A DNA stretch of 64,000 bases from Actinobacteria bacterium OK074 (GCA_001298575.1 LJCV01000256.1:1-64000); one strand, 5' to 3'. Counted from the first letter of the stretch, positions 8,870-17,289 are shown. Numbers and translations are program-made. The notes: generated by a model not told the origin, from the letters alone.

Positions 8870-8952
8870 GTGTACTCCTTTAGGTATCTAGACGAGTGGG
8901 CGAGTGTTGTTGCTACGGTGGAGAGCCTAGCCACATGGGAGGGCCGAGGAAC
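8870..8952. promoter_or_regulatory. Divergent promoter region of the GntR and Nudix genes
   Basis: The 83 bases between two divergent starts must hold both promoters. A TCTAGA core at 8887-8892 within GGTATCTAGACGA could be the GntR operator, but I cannot confirm it. Confidence 0.35.
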
Positions 8953-9393
8953 ATGAGTACAGAACGCCCGCACTCCGTGAGCGTGGCCGGGGTCGTCATC
9001 GACGGCCAGGGCCGGGCCCTCCTGGTCCAACGCCGCGACAACGCCAAGTGGGAACCCCCGGGCGGCATCCTCGAACGCGAGGAAACCATCCCCGAGGCCC
9101 TGCAACGGGAAGTCCTCGAAGAAACCGGCATCAAGATCGCGGGCGCGCCGGTCCTGACGGGCGTCTACAAGAACATGACGGGTTTGATCGTCTCGCTGGT
9201 CTTCCGCTGCGAAGCCGCTGACGGCACGCCCAGCACAGGAAGCGAGACCCGCGCACTGCGCTGGGCCACGCGTGAGGAAGTCACCGAGCTTGCCGACGAG
9301 GCATACGCGATCCGTGTCCTGGACGCGCTCAACTCTCCGGACGGGACATCCCCGCCGGCCATCCGCGCCCACGACGGCGTGAAACTCATCTAG
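8953..9393 (+). CDS. Nudix hydrolase (possible Pif-like immunity factor)
   Basis: The product is 146 residues. The ATG at 8953 follows GAGGA. The full Nudix box, G-x5-E-x7-REVLEETGI, lies at residues 38-60, so metal-dependent hydrolysis of a nucleoside-diphosphate derivative is likely. Its place next to a GntR repressor, inside an element integrated at a tRNA gene, recalls Pif of pSAM2, a Nudix-motif protein that blocks redundant transfer between carriers. The alternative is a house-cleaning phosphatase. The GntR partner probably controls it. Confidence 0.85.
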   Translation: MSTERPHSVSVAGVVIDGQGRALLVQRRDNAKWEPPGGILEREETIPEALQREVLEETGIKIAGAPVLTGVYKNMTGLIVSLVFRCEAADGTPSTGSETRALRWATREEVTELADEAYAIRVLDALNSPDGTSPPAIRAHDGVKLI

Positions 9394-9438
9394 CCCGAAC
9401 CCATTGCACATGGCGCCTACCAGCACGAAGGAACTTGT

Positions 9439-9867
9439 ATGCACGAGTATATGAGTAAGGCCCGAGTCTGGGGCCTCACTTGCCCAGGTTTCCCCGAAGA
9501 GATCGGCCGGGCCCGCCGCTGGACCCGGGACATCCTGCGCGGCTCGCCGTTGGCGGGAAACGCCGAGTTGATCGTGAGCGAGCTGAGCACGAACGCGATC
9601 CTCCACACGGCCAGCGGCATGGAGTCCGGCAGCTTCCACGTCGCATTGGCGGTCTCACCGCAGGTCATCGCACTGTCCGTGACCGACGACGGCGGCGCAG
9701 GCACGACCCCCAAGGCCGAGCGCCAGGACGACCAGGCGGAACACGGCCGGGGCCTGAGCATGGTCAGCGCTCTCGCCCACCGGGTGGTGGTCCGCAACAG
9801 CCTCGGCGGCTACACCGTCACCGCGGAACTCTTCACCGAGACAATCCCGGGGGACCAACTGTGCTGA
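9439..9867 (+). CDS. HATPase_c protein (RsbW-like anti-sigma kinase family)
   Basis: The product is 142 residues with a good AAGGAA site before the ATG. The GHKL fold appears as SELSTNAILHT (N box, about residue 50), VTDDGGAG (about 80) and HGRGLSMVSAL (about 105). Single-domain proteins like this are abundant in Streptomyces; some are serine kinases that bind anti-anti-sigma factors, but most have no known partner. It follows the Nudix gene by 45 bases and overlaps the next gene, so the three are probably cotranscribed. Confidence 0.8.
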   Translation: MHEYMSKARVWGLTCPGFPEEIGRARRWTRDILRGSPLAGNAELIVSELSTNAILHTASGMESGSFHVALAVSPQVIALSVTDDGGAGTTPKAERQDDQAEHGRGLSMVSALAHRVVVRNSLGGYTVTAELFTETIPGDQLC

Positions 9868-10268
9868 ACGAGGAGGGGGCGGGGGCCATCCGCCGGGGCT
9901 TCTGGTGCCAGTGCTGGACGGAAGATCTAGCCGGGGAGGGTGGGCCGATCCTGCAAGCATCCTTCGACGCGTACTCGGCACCACAGGCTGACAGGTGGGT
10001 CGCGGTGGCGCTACGCACGATCTCACCTGCGTTCGACCCGGACACATCGGTGGAGGCATGGGACTGGCTCTACGACGGTCGCATCGACACCAGACGAGCC
10101 CTGCTACGCGCAAAGCCCTGCACAGTGACGGTCACCCACACCACGACCCGCATCACGTGGACGATCCGCCCAGTCCTCTTCCTCCCACTGGCACACCGCC
10201 AGGGCACCGAACTCCCAGCCTGCACAGACGACTTCAAACCCCACCCCAGCCACCACAGCAGCCAGTGA
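9861..10268 (+). CDS. Hypothetical protein in element operon
   Basis: The product is 135 residues. The GTG at 9861 overlaps the end of the HATPase gene by seven bases, the usual sign of translational coupling. The N-terminal half contains FWCQCWTEDL and AYSAPQADRWVAVALRTISP, the rest WDWLYDGRIDTRRALLR. I recognise no domain. The overlap implies a role linked to the HATPase protein. Confidence 0.55.
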   Translation: MLNEEGAGAIRRGFWCQCWTEDLAGEGGPILQASFDAYSAPQADRWVAVALRTISPAFDPDTSVEAWDWLYDGRIDTRRALLRAKPCTVTVTHTTTRITWTIRPVLFLPLAHRQGTELPACTDDFKPHPSHHSSQ

Positions 10269-10315
10269 GTTACAACTTTCTCTACAGGTTCAAGGCGGCT
10301 CGCTCCGCTCCCCGC

Positions 10316-10390
10316 GCGCGGCCCGGCCCCCGGCCGGGCCTGCGCTCCTGTCTCCGCCCCGCTCCAGCCCGGCCGGGGGCCGGGCCGCGC
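10316..10390. terminator. Very large GC-only hairpin
   Basis: Perfect 24-base arms (10316-10339 and 10367-10390), nearly all G and C, surround a 27-base loop. It follows the hypothetical gene and precedes the low-GC ATPase gene, so it probably insulates the two units or marks an insertion boundary. Confidence 0.65.
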
Positions 10391-10561
10391 CAAAGCATGC
10401 AGCCACCTGGTGCCAGAGAGAAGAGCTACACCAGGCCCTGGGCGCCTGGTTCCACAGCTTTGGCCACCTCACCCGAGCAAGATAGCGCTAAGCTGATTTC
10501 GCCTCACCAGAGGCCTAACACGTGGATCATCTTGTACATGCTTTCCTAGCTGGGGGTCTCT

Positions 10562-12013
10562 ATGGCGACCGTGAAGTTTAGCGACTTGAATTTCGGCGAG
10601 GCAGCCGCCGAAGTGGAAGCCGAGAAGAGTCCAGATCTTTTGCTTAACAGCTTCGTAGACAAATGGGGCGTAGAAAGTAAGCTCGCCAAGGGTGATGCAT
10701 TCTTGCTGATTGGCCCCAAAGGGTCTGGAAAATCGACAGTAGTTGAATATCTTCGCCTGAAAGCGGAACGGGCAAACGGTCTGTCATTCTTCGACATCCG
10801 CGACGTCGGCGAACTCTACCAGTCAGCAGAGAGCAATCTCTCAAATTTGGAAAACAACCGCAGCGAGCTAGCCTGGAGGGTATTTATTTGGCTTCGGCTA
10901 TATGCATCCCTCATGAAGGACCAAGGGAGTAACCTGGCCAACGATCCAGATCACATCAAATTCTTCAAAGACCTCAAAGAGGCAGGACTAGTTTCCGGAA
11001 ACCTGAAGACCGTAATCTCTGAGGTCAAGAAGCGGGGACACAAGTTCTCGCTCCCCCAGGGGCTTTACAGTTACACCGTCGAAGCGACAGGAGAGAATGT
11101 AGTACGCGCCGACAGGCTTGCAGAGATTATCTCCCAAGCTGTATTGAGTGCACAAACAAACTCCCCCCACTATCTGGCACTTGATGGCTTGGACAGTGCA
11201 TTCATCGGCAGTTCTGAGTACTGGACACTCATGGCGAATCTCCTCAGGGCCTGCAATTCCATCCACAAGGATCTACGCAAAGGAAACTCCACAGTCCGGA
11301 TCACACTGCTGTGCCGAAGTGACGTATTCCTTAAAATTCAACTACCCGACAGCAATAAAATTCGGCAAGGGTGGGGTGTCGAACTCGACTGGACTTACGG
11401 AGTCGATGACTTCCGTCACAGTTATCTATGGGATCTAATCGAGAAGAAGGTTCAGGCTTCAGGCGGACCCGATGGGGACGTTCTCGCATACTACTTCCCT
11501 GCCGAAATGACATATGGCCATGATCGCAGAGAGGAGATGCCGCGATATCTCTTGAATCTCTCCCGCCAGACACCCCGAGACATCCTGACCCTGTTCACCG
11601 AGATGGGGAAGGTATCAGCCAACGTGCACCCACTCGATATCCTCAGGATTCGAGCCGGCGCAAATAACTACTGTCGAACTTATTTCACTAATGAAATCGC
11701 CAACGAGTTTGTTGGGCTAGCCCCTGAAGCGATCTGCCGATCACTGATCGGCAAGATGACGAGAATCCCCCGCCAGCGGTTCGGTCGATCAGACATTGCA
11801 GCATTGTTCGCGACAGATCTCGAACAAGAAGGGTTTGACCTTGACGCTCTCCTTTTGCAACTATTCTATTCTGGGGCGATTGCAAATTATATTCCGGGGC
11901 GCCGCGAAGACTATGTTCAGTTCTACCATCGCCGAAGCCATTCCGACCTAAATGTTAGTGGCCCATTTCTGCTGCACAATGCTCTGACGATCGGTCTAAA
12001 TGTACGAAGGTAA
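10562..12013 (+). CDS. P-loop ATPase, probably foreign cargo gene
   Basis: The product is 483 residues. Walker A (LIGPKGSGKST) lies at residues 49-59 and a Walker-B-like LALDGLDSA near 205-213; the overall layout resembles the P-loop ATPases annotated as Sll1717 family, a KAP/STAND-like group. Base composition is the striking feature: the gene is much lower in GC than everything around it, with many A/T third positions, indicating recent acquisition. It stands alone between a giant hairpin and the att copy at 12375. ATPases of this type often occur as single-gene cargo or defence genes; that role is inference. Confidence 0.7.
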   Translation: MATVKFSDLNFGEAAAEVEAEKSPDLLLNSFVDKWGVESKLAKGDAFLLIGPKGSGKSTVVEYLRLKAERANGLSFFDIRDVGELYQSAESNLSNLENNRSELAWRVFIWLRLYASLMKDQGSNLANDPDHIKFFKDLKEAGLVSGNLKTVISEVKKRGHKFSLPQGLYSYTVEATGENVVRADRLAEIISQAVLSAQTNSPHYLALDGLDSAFIGSSEYWTLMANLLRACNSIHKDLRKGNSTVRITLLCRSDVFLKIQLPDSNKIRQGWGVELDWTYGVDDFRHSYLWDLIEKKVQASGGPDGDVLAYYFPAEMTYGHDRREEMPRYLLNLSRQTPRDILTLFTEMGKVSANVHPLDILRIRAGANNYCRTYFTNEIANEFVGLAPEAICRSLIGKMTRIPRQRFGRSDIAALFATDLEQEGFDLDALLLQLFYSGAIANYIPGRREDYVQFYHRRSHSDLNVSGPFLLHNALTIGLNVRR

Positions 12014-12374
12014 GGTCCAGCAGCCTCCGCACCTTCCCGAAACCGCGAGCTCCCCACCGTTGTCGCGATCAGGCCGTTGCGGCTTGCTCTGGCCGCTGGA
12101 GCGCAGCGTGGCTGAGGCCAGTGGGGGTACAGCGAGGCACACGCGCGCCTGAGTCAGTCGGCGCACCCGCCGCCGTGGCTGACTGTCGTCGGCTGAGGCG
12201 CAGACACTCCGCCCGCCTCCGCCAAGGCTCGTTCGAAGCGAAGGTACTGTGCCATTCACGTGCCAGATCCTGCGGGGAACCACGGGGAACAGCGGGGACT
12301 GGCCGCGAGACCACCAGGGCCCCAACACCGCTCCGCCGCAGGTCAGCGCAGCAACCGCCGCCAAAAAACCCAAA

Positions 12375-12418
12375 CTTCCCAAGCTGAGAGTGCGAGTTCG
12401 ATTCTCGTCACCCGCTCC
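12375..12418 (+). repeat. Attachment-site copy 2 (exact tRNA-Gly 3' fragment)
   Basis: All 44 bases are identical to 7786-7829. The 5' half of the tRNA is absent, so this is not a tRNA gene but the right end of the first element and, at the same time, the left end of the second. Confidence 0.85.
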
Positions 12419-12630
12419 CCATATTGAAACCCCCAGGTCGTTGGCTTGGGGGTTGTTTGTTGCCCGGGTTGGCGGGTGGCGCCAGAGCGTGTCGATGCTG
12501 TGCGCCTGGCGATCAGGATCGTCGAGGTCGGGGGCTCAACGCGGGGGCGCGTAAGGGAGTTGAGTTCTCTCATCCGCTCGCGGACTGCCCTGGCACACAG
12601 CGCGCCCGCTCGCCTATGTGGGAACACCTG
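12419..12630. repeat. Left-end segment of the second element
   Basis: It is homologous to 7831-8040, including the hairpin at 12428-12454. The divergence, mostly substitutions with some unaligned stretches, indicates that the two integrations were separate events or are old. Confidence 0.65.
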
Positions 12631-12673
12631 TTGAGGTGTACGAGTTTGGAGAAGCAGCAGCCCCGCGTACTAC

Positions 12674-13056
12674 CGCCGGCCCCCACACGCACGGCCGCCT
12701 CGCCCGGTGTCGCCGCTCGCACCCGCACGATGCCGTCGGTCATGTTCAGGACGGCCTCGCGTGTCTCCGGTGCTGTCTGGTCGAGCGGCCCGGGACGGGG
12801 CTTGTCGGGCAGGAGGAGCCCGCTGCCCATCAAGAGCGCGCCGCCGGTGGGGGTGTGGGTAGCGGGTCGATCGAGCGTGGCGGGGCATCACGGAGGCTCG
12901 CTTGCCGTGCGGCAGTCGGCTCAGCAGCACCGGCCGCGGCCCCGCGCCGCCGGGGTGGTGGATATCCGCGCGCGGCACCGTGCCGTCACGCATCCGCGCC
13001 GGAACGTCGGCCTCGATCCGGATCGAGATCCGGATCTCGATCCGGATCTCCGCCAT
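12674..13056 (-). pseudogene. Remnant of a CocE/NonD-family hydrolase
   Basis: Read leftward from ATG 13056, the start includes ADVPARMRDGTVPRADIHHP and then GPRPVLLSRLPHGK, which fits the N-terminus of CocE/NonD acyl hydrolases (family pattern: DG..L.AD.Y.P...GP.PVLL.RTPYGK). It then loses sense. In another frame, 12674-12785, TREAVLNMTDGIVRVR fits the C-terminal part of the same family. The middle, with the catalytic region, is gone. The alternating IRIEIRIS start is encoded by the GATCCGGATC repeats. Confidence 0.45.
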
Positions 13057-13087
13057 GCACTGCTCCCTGGGTCAGTGGTCCCGAGTG

Positions 13088-13966
13088 TCAGGCCACCGCG
13101 TTCAACAGGTCGGCCAGGACGTCGGGGCGCTCCAGGGCGATGAAGTGGCCTGCCTTGGGGACCTGGGTGAAGTCGGCGGCCGGAAGCAGTCGCTTGTTGG
13201 CTTCCCGGTCCGAGGGGCGGGACCAGTCCTTTTCGCCGTAGACGAGGTGGACGGGGGCCTTGATCTCGGGGTAGCGCGGGCGGGCCGCGACGAGGCTGGG
13301 CAGGGCCTGGTACACGGCCCGGGCTACGGTCGGGTAGCCGGGGCGGCGGCCCACCTGGAGGAGCTCGTCCACGTAGTCCTCGCGCAGGGCGCGCTTGTCG
13401 CCGAGGCCGCCCTGAAGGATCTTGCGCAGGGCGGGCTTGGGCTCGACCCCCGCGATCACCGGACCCACCCCGGGCGTGAGGACGCCGCCGACCACCACCC
13501 GGGCGAGGAGGCTCGACCTGGCGATGCCGCCGCGGAAGTCGTAGGTGTTCACCGCGACGACGCGTCGTACCCGCTCCGGGAGATCGGCCGCGGTGGTCAG
13601 GGCGAGCACCGCGCCCATGGACTCCCCGACCAACGTCACGTCATTCAGGTCGAGTTCGGTCAGAAGACGTTCGACGCCCGTGCGCATGGCCGGCTCGTCG
13701 TACGACGCGCCGGGCACGATCTCGGAGTAGCCCATCCCCGGCAGATCGAGGGCGTACACGGTGTACCGGTCCGCGATCAGCGGGATGAGCAGGCGGAAGT
13801 GCTCGGCCTGGGTGCGCACGGTGTGCAGCAGGACCAGGGGCGCTCCCCTGCCCGCTTTGAGATAGCGCAACGTTCCCTCACGGCCGCGGGATCCTGCGCG
13901 GGGGACGAGGGTGTGGCTGGTGGTCCCCGGAATGTGAAGCGTGGGACGTGACTCCTGGCTGGGCAT
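13088..13966 (-). CDS. Alpha/beta hydrolase (TetR-regulon member)
   Basis: The product is 292 residues. The ATG at 13966 follows AAGGAG. The catalytic triad is visible: nucleophile in GESMG (about residue 115), acid in YGEKDWSRPSD (about 240) and histidine in KAGHFIALERP (about 268). There is no signal peptide, so it is cytoplasmic; ester or epoxide substrates are possible. Two copies of the AAACCGATCGGTTT operator lie upstream (14028-14067), so it belongs to the local TetR regulon. Its leader resembles that of the SDR at 18504, even to an ATGACCGTTTTG remnant at 14008. Confidence 0.85.
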   Translation of the reverse strand: MPSQESRPTLHIPGTTSHTLVPRAGSRGREGTLRYLKAGRGAPLVLLHTVRTQAEHFRLLIPLIADRYTVYALDLPGMGYSEIVPGASYDEPAMRTGVERLLTELDLNDVTLVGESMGAVLALTTAADLPERVRRVVAVNTYDFRGGIARSSLLARVVVGGVLTPGVGPVIAGVEPKPALRKILQGGLGDKRALREDYVDELLQVGRRPGYPTVARAVYQALPSLVAARPRYPEIKAPVHLVYGEKDWSRPSDREANKRLLPAADFTQVPKAGHFIALERPDVLADLLNAVA

Positions 13967-14027
13967 CTCGCCGACTCCTTGTGTGTGAGGGGGTCACCAA
14001 AACGGTCATGACTCTCTCCGGAGAATG

Positions 14028-14067
14028 AGAAACCGATCGGTTTCCATCACGGTAAACCGATCGGTTT
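14028..14067. promoter_or_regulatory. TetR operator pair 1
   Basis: Two 16-base dyads (14028-14043 and 14052-14067) with core AAACCGATCGGTTT and centres 24 bases apart, upstream of the alpha/beta hydrolase. Confidence 0.8.
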
Positions 14068-14177
14068 CAGGGCGCAAGCCCGGCAGGCTCCGGCGGGGCG
14101 GCGCCGTCGGCCCGCGCGGGCCCCAACCCCGTCGGGGCAGCCCCGGGCCAGGAGCGACCCCGTTCACTTGCGCCTGG

Positions 14178-14217
14178 GAAACCGATCTGTTTTCCTGAGT
14201 GGAAACAGATCGGTTTC
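14178..14217. promoter_or_regulatory. TetR operator pair 2
   Basis: Dyads at 14178-14193 and 14202-14217 (cores AAACCGATCTGTTT and AAACAGATCGGTTT), centres 24 bases apart. Together they form a near-perfect palindrome of about 42 bases, ending 40 bases before the exporter start. Confidence 0.8.
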
Positions 14218-14257
14218 CGGCCGATGGTCGGCCCATGACCAGCGACTAAGGGGAAAA

Positions 14258-15757
14258 GTGAGTACCACCTTCGACCGCGGAGCGCCCGCCTCCGGGAAAA
14301 CAGACTCGGGCCGCCGCGGCTCCCACGCCGTGCGCTGGTGGGTGCTCGTCGTGCTGGGCGTGGCGCAGCTCATGGTCACGCTCGATGCGACCGTCGTGAA
14401 CATCGCACTGCCCGAAGCGCAACACGACCTCGGTTTCAGTGACGGCAGCCGGCAGTGGGTGATCACGGGGTACGCCCTGGCGTTCGGCAGCCTGCTGCTG
14501 CTCGGGGGCCGACTCGGTGACCTGTTCGGCCGACGTACGACCTTCGTGACCGGCCTGATCGGTTTCGCGACCGCGTCCGTCGTCGGCGGTGCGGCCACCA
14601 GCTTCGAGATCCTCGTGGCGGCACGCGTGGCCCAGGGGCTCTTCGCCGCGCTGCTCGCGCCCGCGGCGCTCTCCCTGCTCAGCGTGACCTTCACCGACCC
14701 GGCCGAGAGGCCGAAGGCGTTCGGCATCTTCAGTGCGTTGTCCGGTGCGGGCGCCGCGATCGGACTCCTGCTCGGCGGCATGCTCACCGAATGGGCGTCG
14801 TGGCGCTGGGTGATGTACGTGAACGTCGTCTTCGCGGGCGTCGCGCTGGTCGGCGCGCTGCTGTTGCTGGCCAAGCCCGCGGTCACCGAGCGACCCAGGA
14901 TCGACGTTCCCGGCACCGTCGTGGTGAGCGCCGCGCTGTTCGGCATCGTCTACGGGTTCGCGCACGTCGAGTCCACCAGTTGGACCGACCCGGTCGCCCT
15001 CGGCTCCATGATCGGCGGCGTGGTGCTGCTCGCGGTGTTCGCCTGGCTGGAGTCCAGGGTCGCGCATCCGCTGCTGCCGCTGCGCGTCGTGCTGGACCGG
15101 ACCCGGGGTGGTTCGTTCCTGGCCGTGTTCGTCCTGGGCATGGGGATGTTCTCGATCTTCCTGTTCCTGACCTACTACCTGGAGGCCAGCATCGGCTACT
15201 CGCCGATCGAGGCCGGCCTGTCCTTCCTGCCGATGGTCGGCGGCATCGTCGCCTCGTCGACCACGGTGCCCTCGCTGCTGCTGCCCAGGGTCGGCCCGAA
15301 GGTCGTGGTCAGCGCCGGCTTCCTGGTCTCCGCGTCCGGTATGGCCCTGTTGACCCGGCTCACACTGGACAGCACCTACGTCGCCCACATCATGCCCGGC
15401 ATGATCCTGCTGGGGCTCGGCATCGGTGCGGTGATGACCACCGCGTTCCAGGGCGCGACCGCAGGCGTGCACCACGAGGACGCGGGCGTCGCCTCGGCGC
15501 TGATCAACACCAGCCAGCAGGTGGGTGGTTCGATCAGTACGGCGTTGCTGACCACCGTCGCCTCGTCGGCCGCGACCGACTACCTGTCCTCGCACAAGCC
15601 GGGCGCACTGGCCATGGCCCGGGCCGGGGTCGAGAGCTACACGGCCACCCTGGCGTGGGGCGCCGGGATCTTCGTCGTCGGCGCCGTGCTCACGGCGTTC
15701 CTGATGCCGAACGCAGCTCTGGCGCCGTCGGAGGGGGAGCCTGTGATCGCCCACTGA
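14258..15757 (+). CDS. MFS drug exporter, DHA2 type (14 TM)
   Basis: The product is 499 residues. The GTG at 14258 follows AAGGGG. About fourteen hydrophobic helices are present, with LDATVVNIALP in helix 1 (DHA2 signature) and GGRLGDLFGRR after helix 2 (MFS motif A). It is expected to expel a hydrophobic toxic compound by proton antiport across the cytoplasmic membrane. It is divergent from the hydrolase, with its own operator pair just upstream, so it is probably de-repressed by the same ligand. The stop codon abuts a 23-base tandem repeat. Confidence 0.9.
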   Translation: MSTTFDRGAPASGKTDSGRRGSHAVRWWVLVVLGVAQLMVTLDATVVNIALPEAQHDLGFSDGSRQWVITGYALAFGSLLLLGGRLGDLFGRRTTFVTGLIGFATASVVGGAATSFEILVAARVAQGLFAALLAPAALSLLSVTFTDPAERPKAFGIFSALSGAGAAIGLLLGGMLTEWASWRWVMYVNVVFAGVALVGALLLLAKPAVTERPRIDVPGTVVVSAALFGIVYGFAHVESTSWTDPVALGSMIGGVVLLAVFAWLESRVAHPLLPLRVVLDRTRGGSFLAVFVLGMGMFSIFLFLTYYLEASIGYSPIEAGLSFLPMVGGIVASSTTVPSLLLPRVGPKVVVSAGFLVSASGMALLTRLTLDSTYVAHIMPGMILLGLGIGAVMTTAFQGATAGVHHEDAGVASALINTSQQVGGSISTALLTTVASSAATDYLSSHKPGALAMARAGVESYTATLAWGAGIFVVGAVLTAFLMPNAALAPSEGEPVIAH

Positions 15758-15849
15758 GCCCGAACCCACCGCGGTACTGAGGCCGAATCCACCGCGGCAC
15801 GGAGCCCGAACCCACCGCGGCACTGAGCCCGAATCCACCGTGGTAAGAA
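15752..15849. repeat. Four 23-base tandem repeats at a stop codon
   Basis: Units start at 15758, 15781, 15804 and 15827, each beginning GCCCGAAcCC or GGCCGAATCC. The last six bases of the exporter gene (CACTGA, 15752-15757) match the end of the repeat unit, so the stop codon looks like part of a preceding, partial unit. Confidence 0.85.
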
Positions 15850-16077
15850 ATGTCCTGCGCTGATCGGTGCTCTCCAGGCACGGATCAGCGCAGGAACACG
15901 GGGCCCTCAGAGGTGGGCCGAATGCGCGAGGCCGACGGACATGTGGGCCATCGTGGGTGCCACCGGGTGCAGTCGCGACCCCCATCGAGGCGCCGCCCGG
16001 CTTCTACCGCCTCCTCGCACCGCCCACCCGTAAACCGATCGGTTTCCAACGGACCGGAATCGAGTTAACCTCGGAAT
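15850..16077. other. Intergenic region before TetR 1
   Basis: No gene is visible. The only structured element is the single operator at 16031-16046. Confidence 0.4.
16031..16046. promoter_or_regulatory. Single TetR operator
   Basis: One 16-base dyad with core AAACCGATCGGTTT ends 31 bases before the first TetR gene. It is the only unpaired copy of the motif. Confidence 0.75.
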
Positions 16078-16650
16078 ATGACCACCGAAGCAATGCCGAG
16101 CTCCCGAGAGCGCCTGCTGGAGGCAGCGGCCACACTCACCTACCGAGACGGCGTCAACATCGGCATCGACGCGCTGTGCAAGGCGGCGGGGGTGTCCAAG
16201 CGCTCCATGTACAAGCTGTTCGAGAGCAAAGGCGAACTGCTGGCGGCAAGCCTGGAGGAAGGCGCCTCCGCCTATGTGGCGACGCTCCTTCCCGTGGCGG
16301 ACGACAACCGTCCACCCCGCGAACGGATCCTGCACGTCTTCGAACAGGCGGAGGCACAGGCGGGCGCACCCGACTTCCAGGGCTGCCGGTACCTCGTCGT
16401 ACAGATCGAGCTCAAGGACCCGGGCCACCCCGCGAGCCGGGTGGCCCGTCGGGTCAAGGAGAACCTGACAACCTTCTTCCGCGCCGAGGCCGAACAGGGC
16501 GGGGCGAGCGACCCGGACCTGCTGGCCCGTCAGCTGATCCTGGTCTTCGACGGTGCCAGCGCCCGTGCGGGAATCAAGGCCGACACACAGGCCGGGCTCA
16601 CCACACCCACCGTGACCGCTCTGCTCGACGCGGCAGGCGTGCAACACTGA
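16078..16650 (+). CDS. TetR-family regulator 1
   Basis: The product is 190 residues. Residues 10-55 form the TetR helix-turn-helix, with IGIDALCKAAGVSKRSMYKLFESKGEL; the rest is the ligand-binding helical domain. It converges with the second TetR, the two stop codons lying 24 bases apart. A single operator copy precedes it, so it is probably autoregulated or controlled by the second TetR. Which of the two proteins binds the shared palindrome is not visible in the sequence. Confidence 0.88.
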   Translation: MTTEAMPSSRERLLEAAATLTYRDGVNIGIDALCKAAGVSKRSMYKLFESKGELLAASLEEGASAYVATLLPVADDNRPPRERILHVFEQAEAQAGAPDFQGCRYLVVQIELKDPGHPASRVARRVKENLTTFFRAEAEQGGASDPDLLARQLILVFDGASARAGIKADTQAGLTTPTVTALLDAAGVQH

Positions 16651-16674
16651 CGCGTCCCCGTTCGGAACGCCCCC

Positions 16675-17187
16675 TCACCTCCCGGCGTTCACGGGAAGCC
16701 CGATGGCCGTGAGCGTGTTGCCGAGCATGCCGCAGGCGAAGAAGCTCGCGGTCTTCTCGGCATCAGCGCCCAGCGACAGGTGCACGGCTTCCCAGATGCT
16801 CATCCAGCCGGCCCGGACGACTTCACCGATCAGGTCGTCGCCCTGCGCCACGGTGACATATCCCTGCATCTGCATCAGGAGCGTTTCGGGGGACGTCGAG
16901 ATCAGCCGCGCATAGGCGTCCGCCATCGCCTGCCGGGTTCGCTCGCCTCCCTCCGCCCCGTCGGCCGCCCTCTCGAAAGCCAGGCGAGTGTCTTCCGCGC
17001 TCCGCGCCAGAGCGGCAATGAAGATCGCCTTCTTGTCCGGGAAAAGCCGGAAGAGATACGACTGCGTGACGCCGACCCGCTCGGCGATCGCAGCCGTGGT
17101 GGTGCCGCGATAACCGGCGACCGCGAACTCGGCGACCGCCGCGCGAATGACGTTCTCGCGCCGCTCCCGCGCACTGACTCCGCCCAT
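16675..17187 (-). CDS. TetR-family regulator 2
   Basis: The product is 170 residues. The ATG at 17187 follows AAGGAG. The helix-turn-helix is at residues 10-55 (TTTAAIAERVGVTQSYLFRLFPDKKAIF), followed by a helical domain with FACGMLGNTLTAIGLP near the C-terminus. A paired operator (17218-17257) lies immediately upstream, the arrangement of an autoregulated repressor. The paired sites make it the better candidate for the master repressor of this cluster. Confidence 0.88.
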   Translation of the reverse strand: MGGVSARERRENVIRAAVAEFAVAGYRGTTTAAIAERVGVTQSYLFRLFPDKKAIFIAALARSAEDTRLAFERAADGAEGGERTRQAMADAYARLISTSPETLLMQMQGYVTVAQGDDLIGEVVRAGWMSIWEAVHLSLGADAEKTASFFACGMLGNTLTAIGLPVNAGR

Positions 17188-17217
17188 GACCTCACTCCTT
17201 GCTTGAACTCACACACG

Positions 17218-17257
17218 GAAACCGATCGGTTTACCGTAGCGAGAATCGATCGGTTTC
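17218..17257. promoter_or_regulatory. TetR operator pair 3
   Basis: Dyads at 17218-17233 (AAACCGATCGGTTT) and 17242-17257 (one base off, GAATCGATCGGTTTC), centres 24 bases apart, upstream of the second TetR gene. Confidence 0.8.
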
Positions 17258-17289
17258 GAATGGGGGCGGGAGTCCGGGACGACCGGCCG

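Larger units (their letters stand above)
12014..13087. other. Element junction without intact genes
   Basis: This 1,074-base stretch holds the second att copy (12375-12418), the shared left-end segment (12419-12630), a degraded hydrolase fragment (about 12674-13056) and a short palindromic tandem repeat of GATCCGGATC-type units at 13012-13053. I see no intact gene. Confidence 0.6.

Noticed and set aside
12375..12418. Second tRNA-Gly gene
   Set aside because: Only the 3' part of the tRNA is present; the acceptor 5' strand and D arm are missing, so it is an integration scar.
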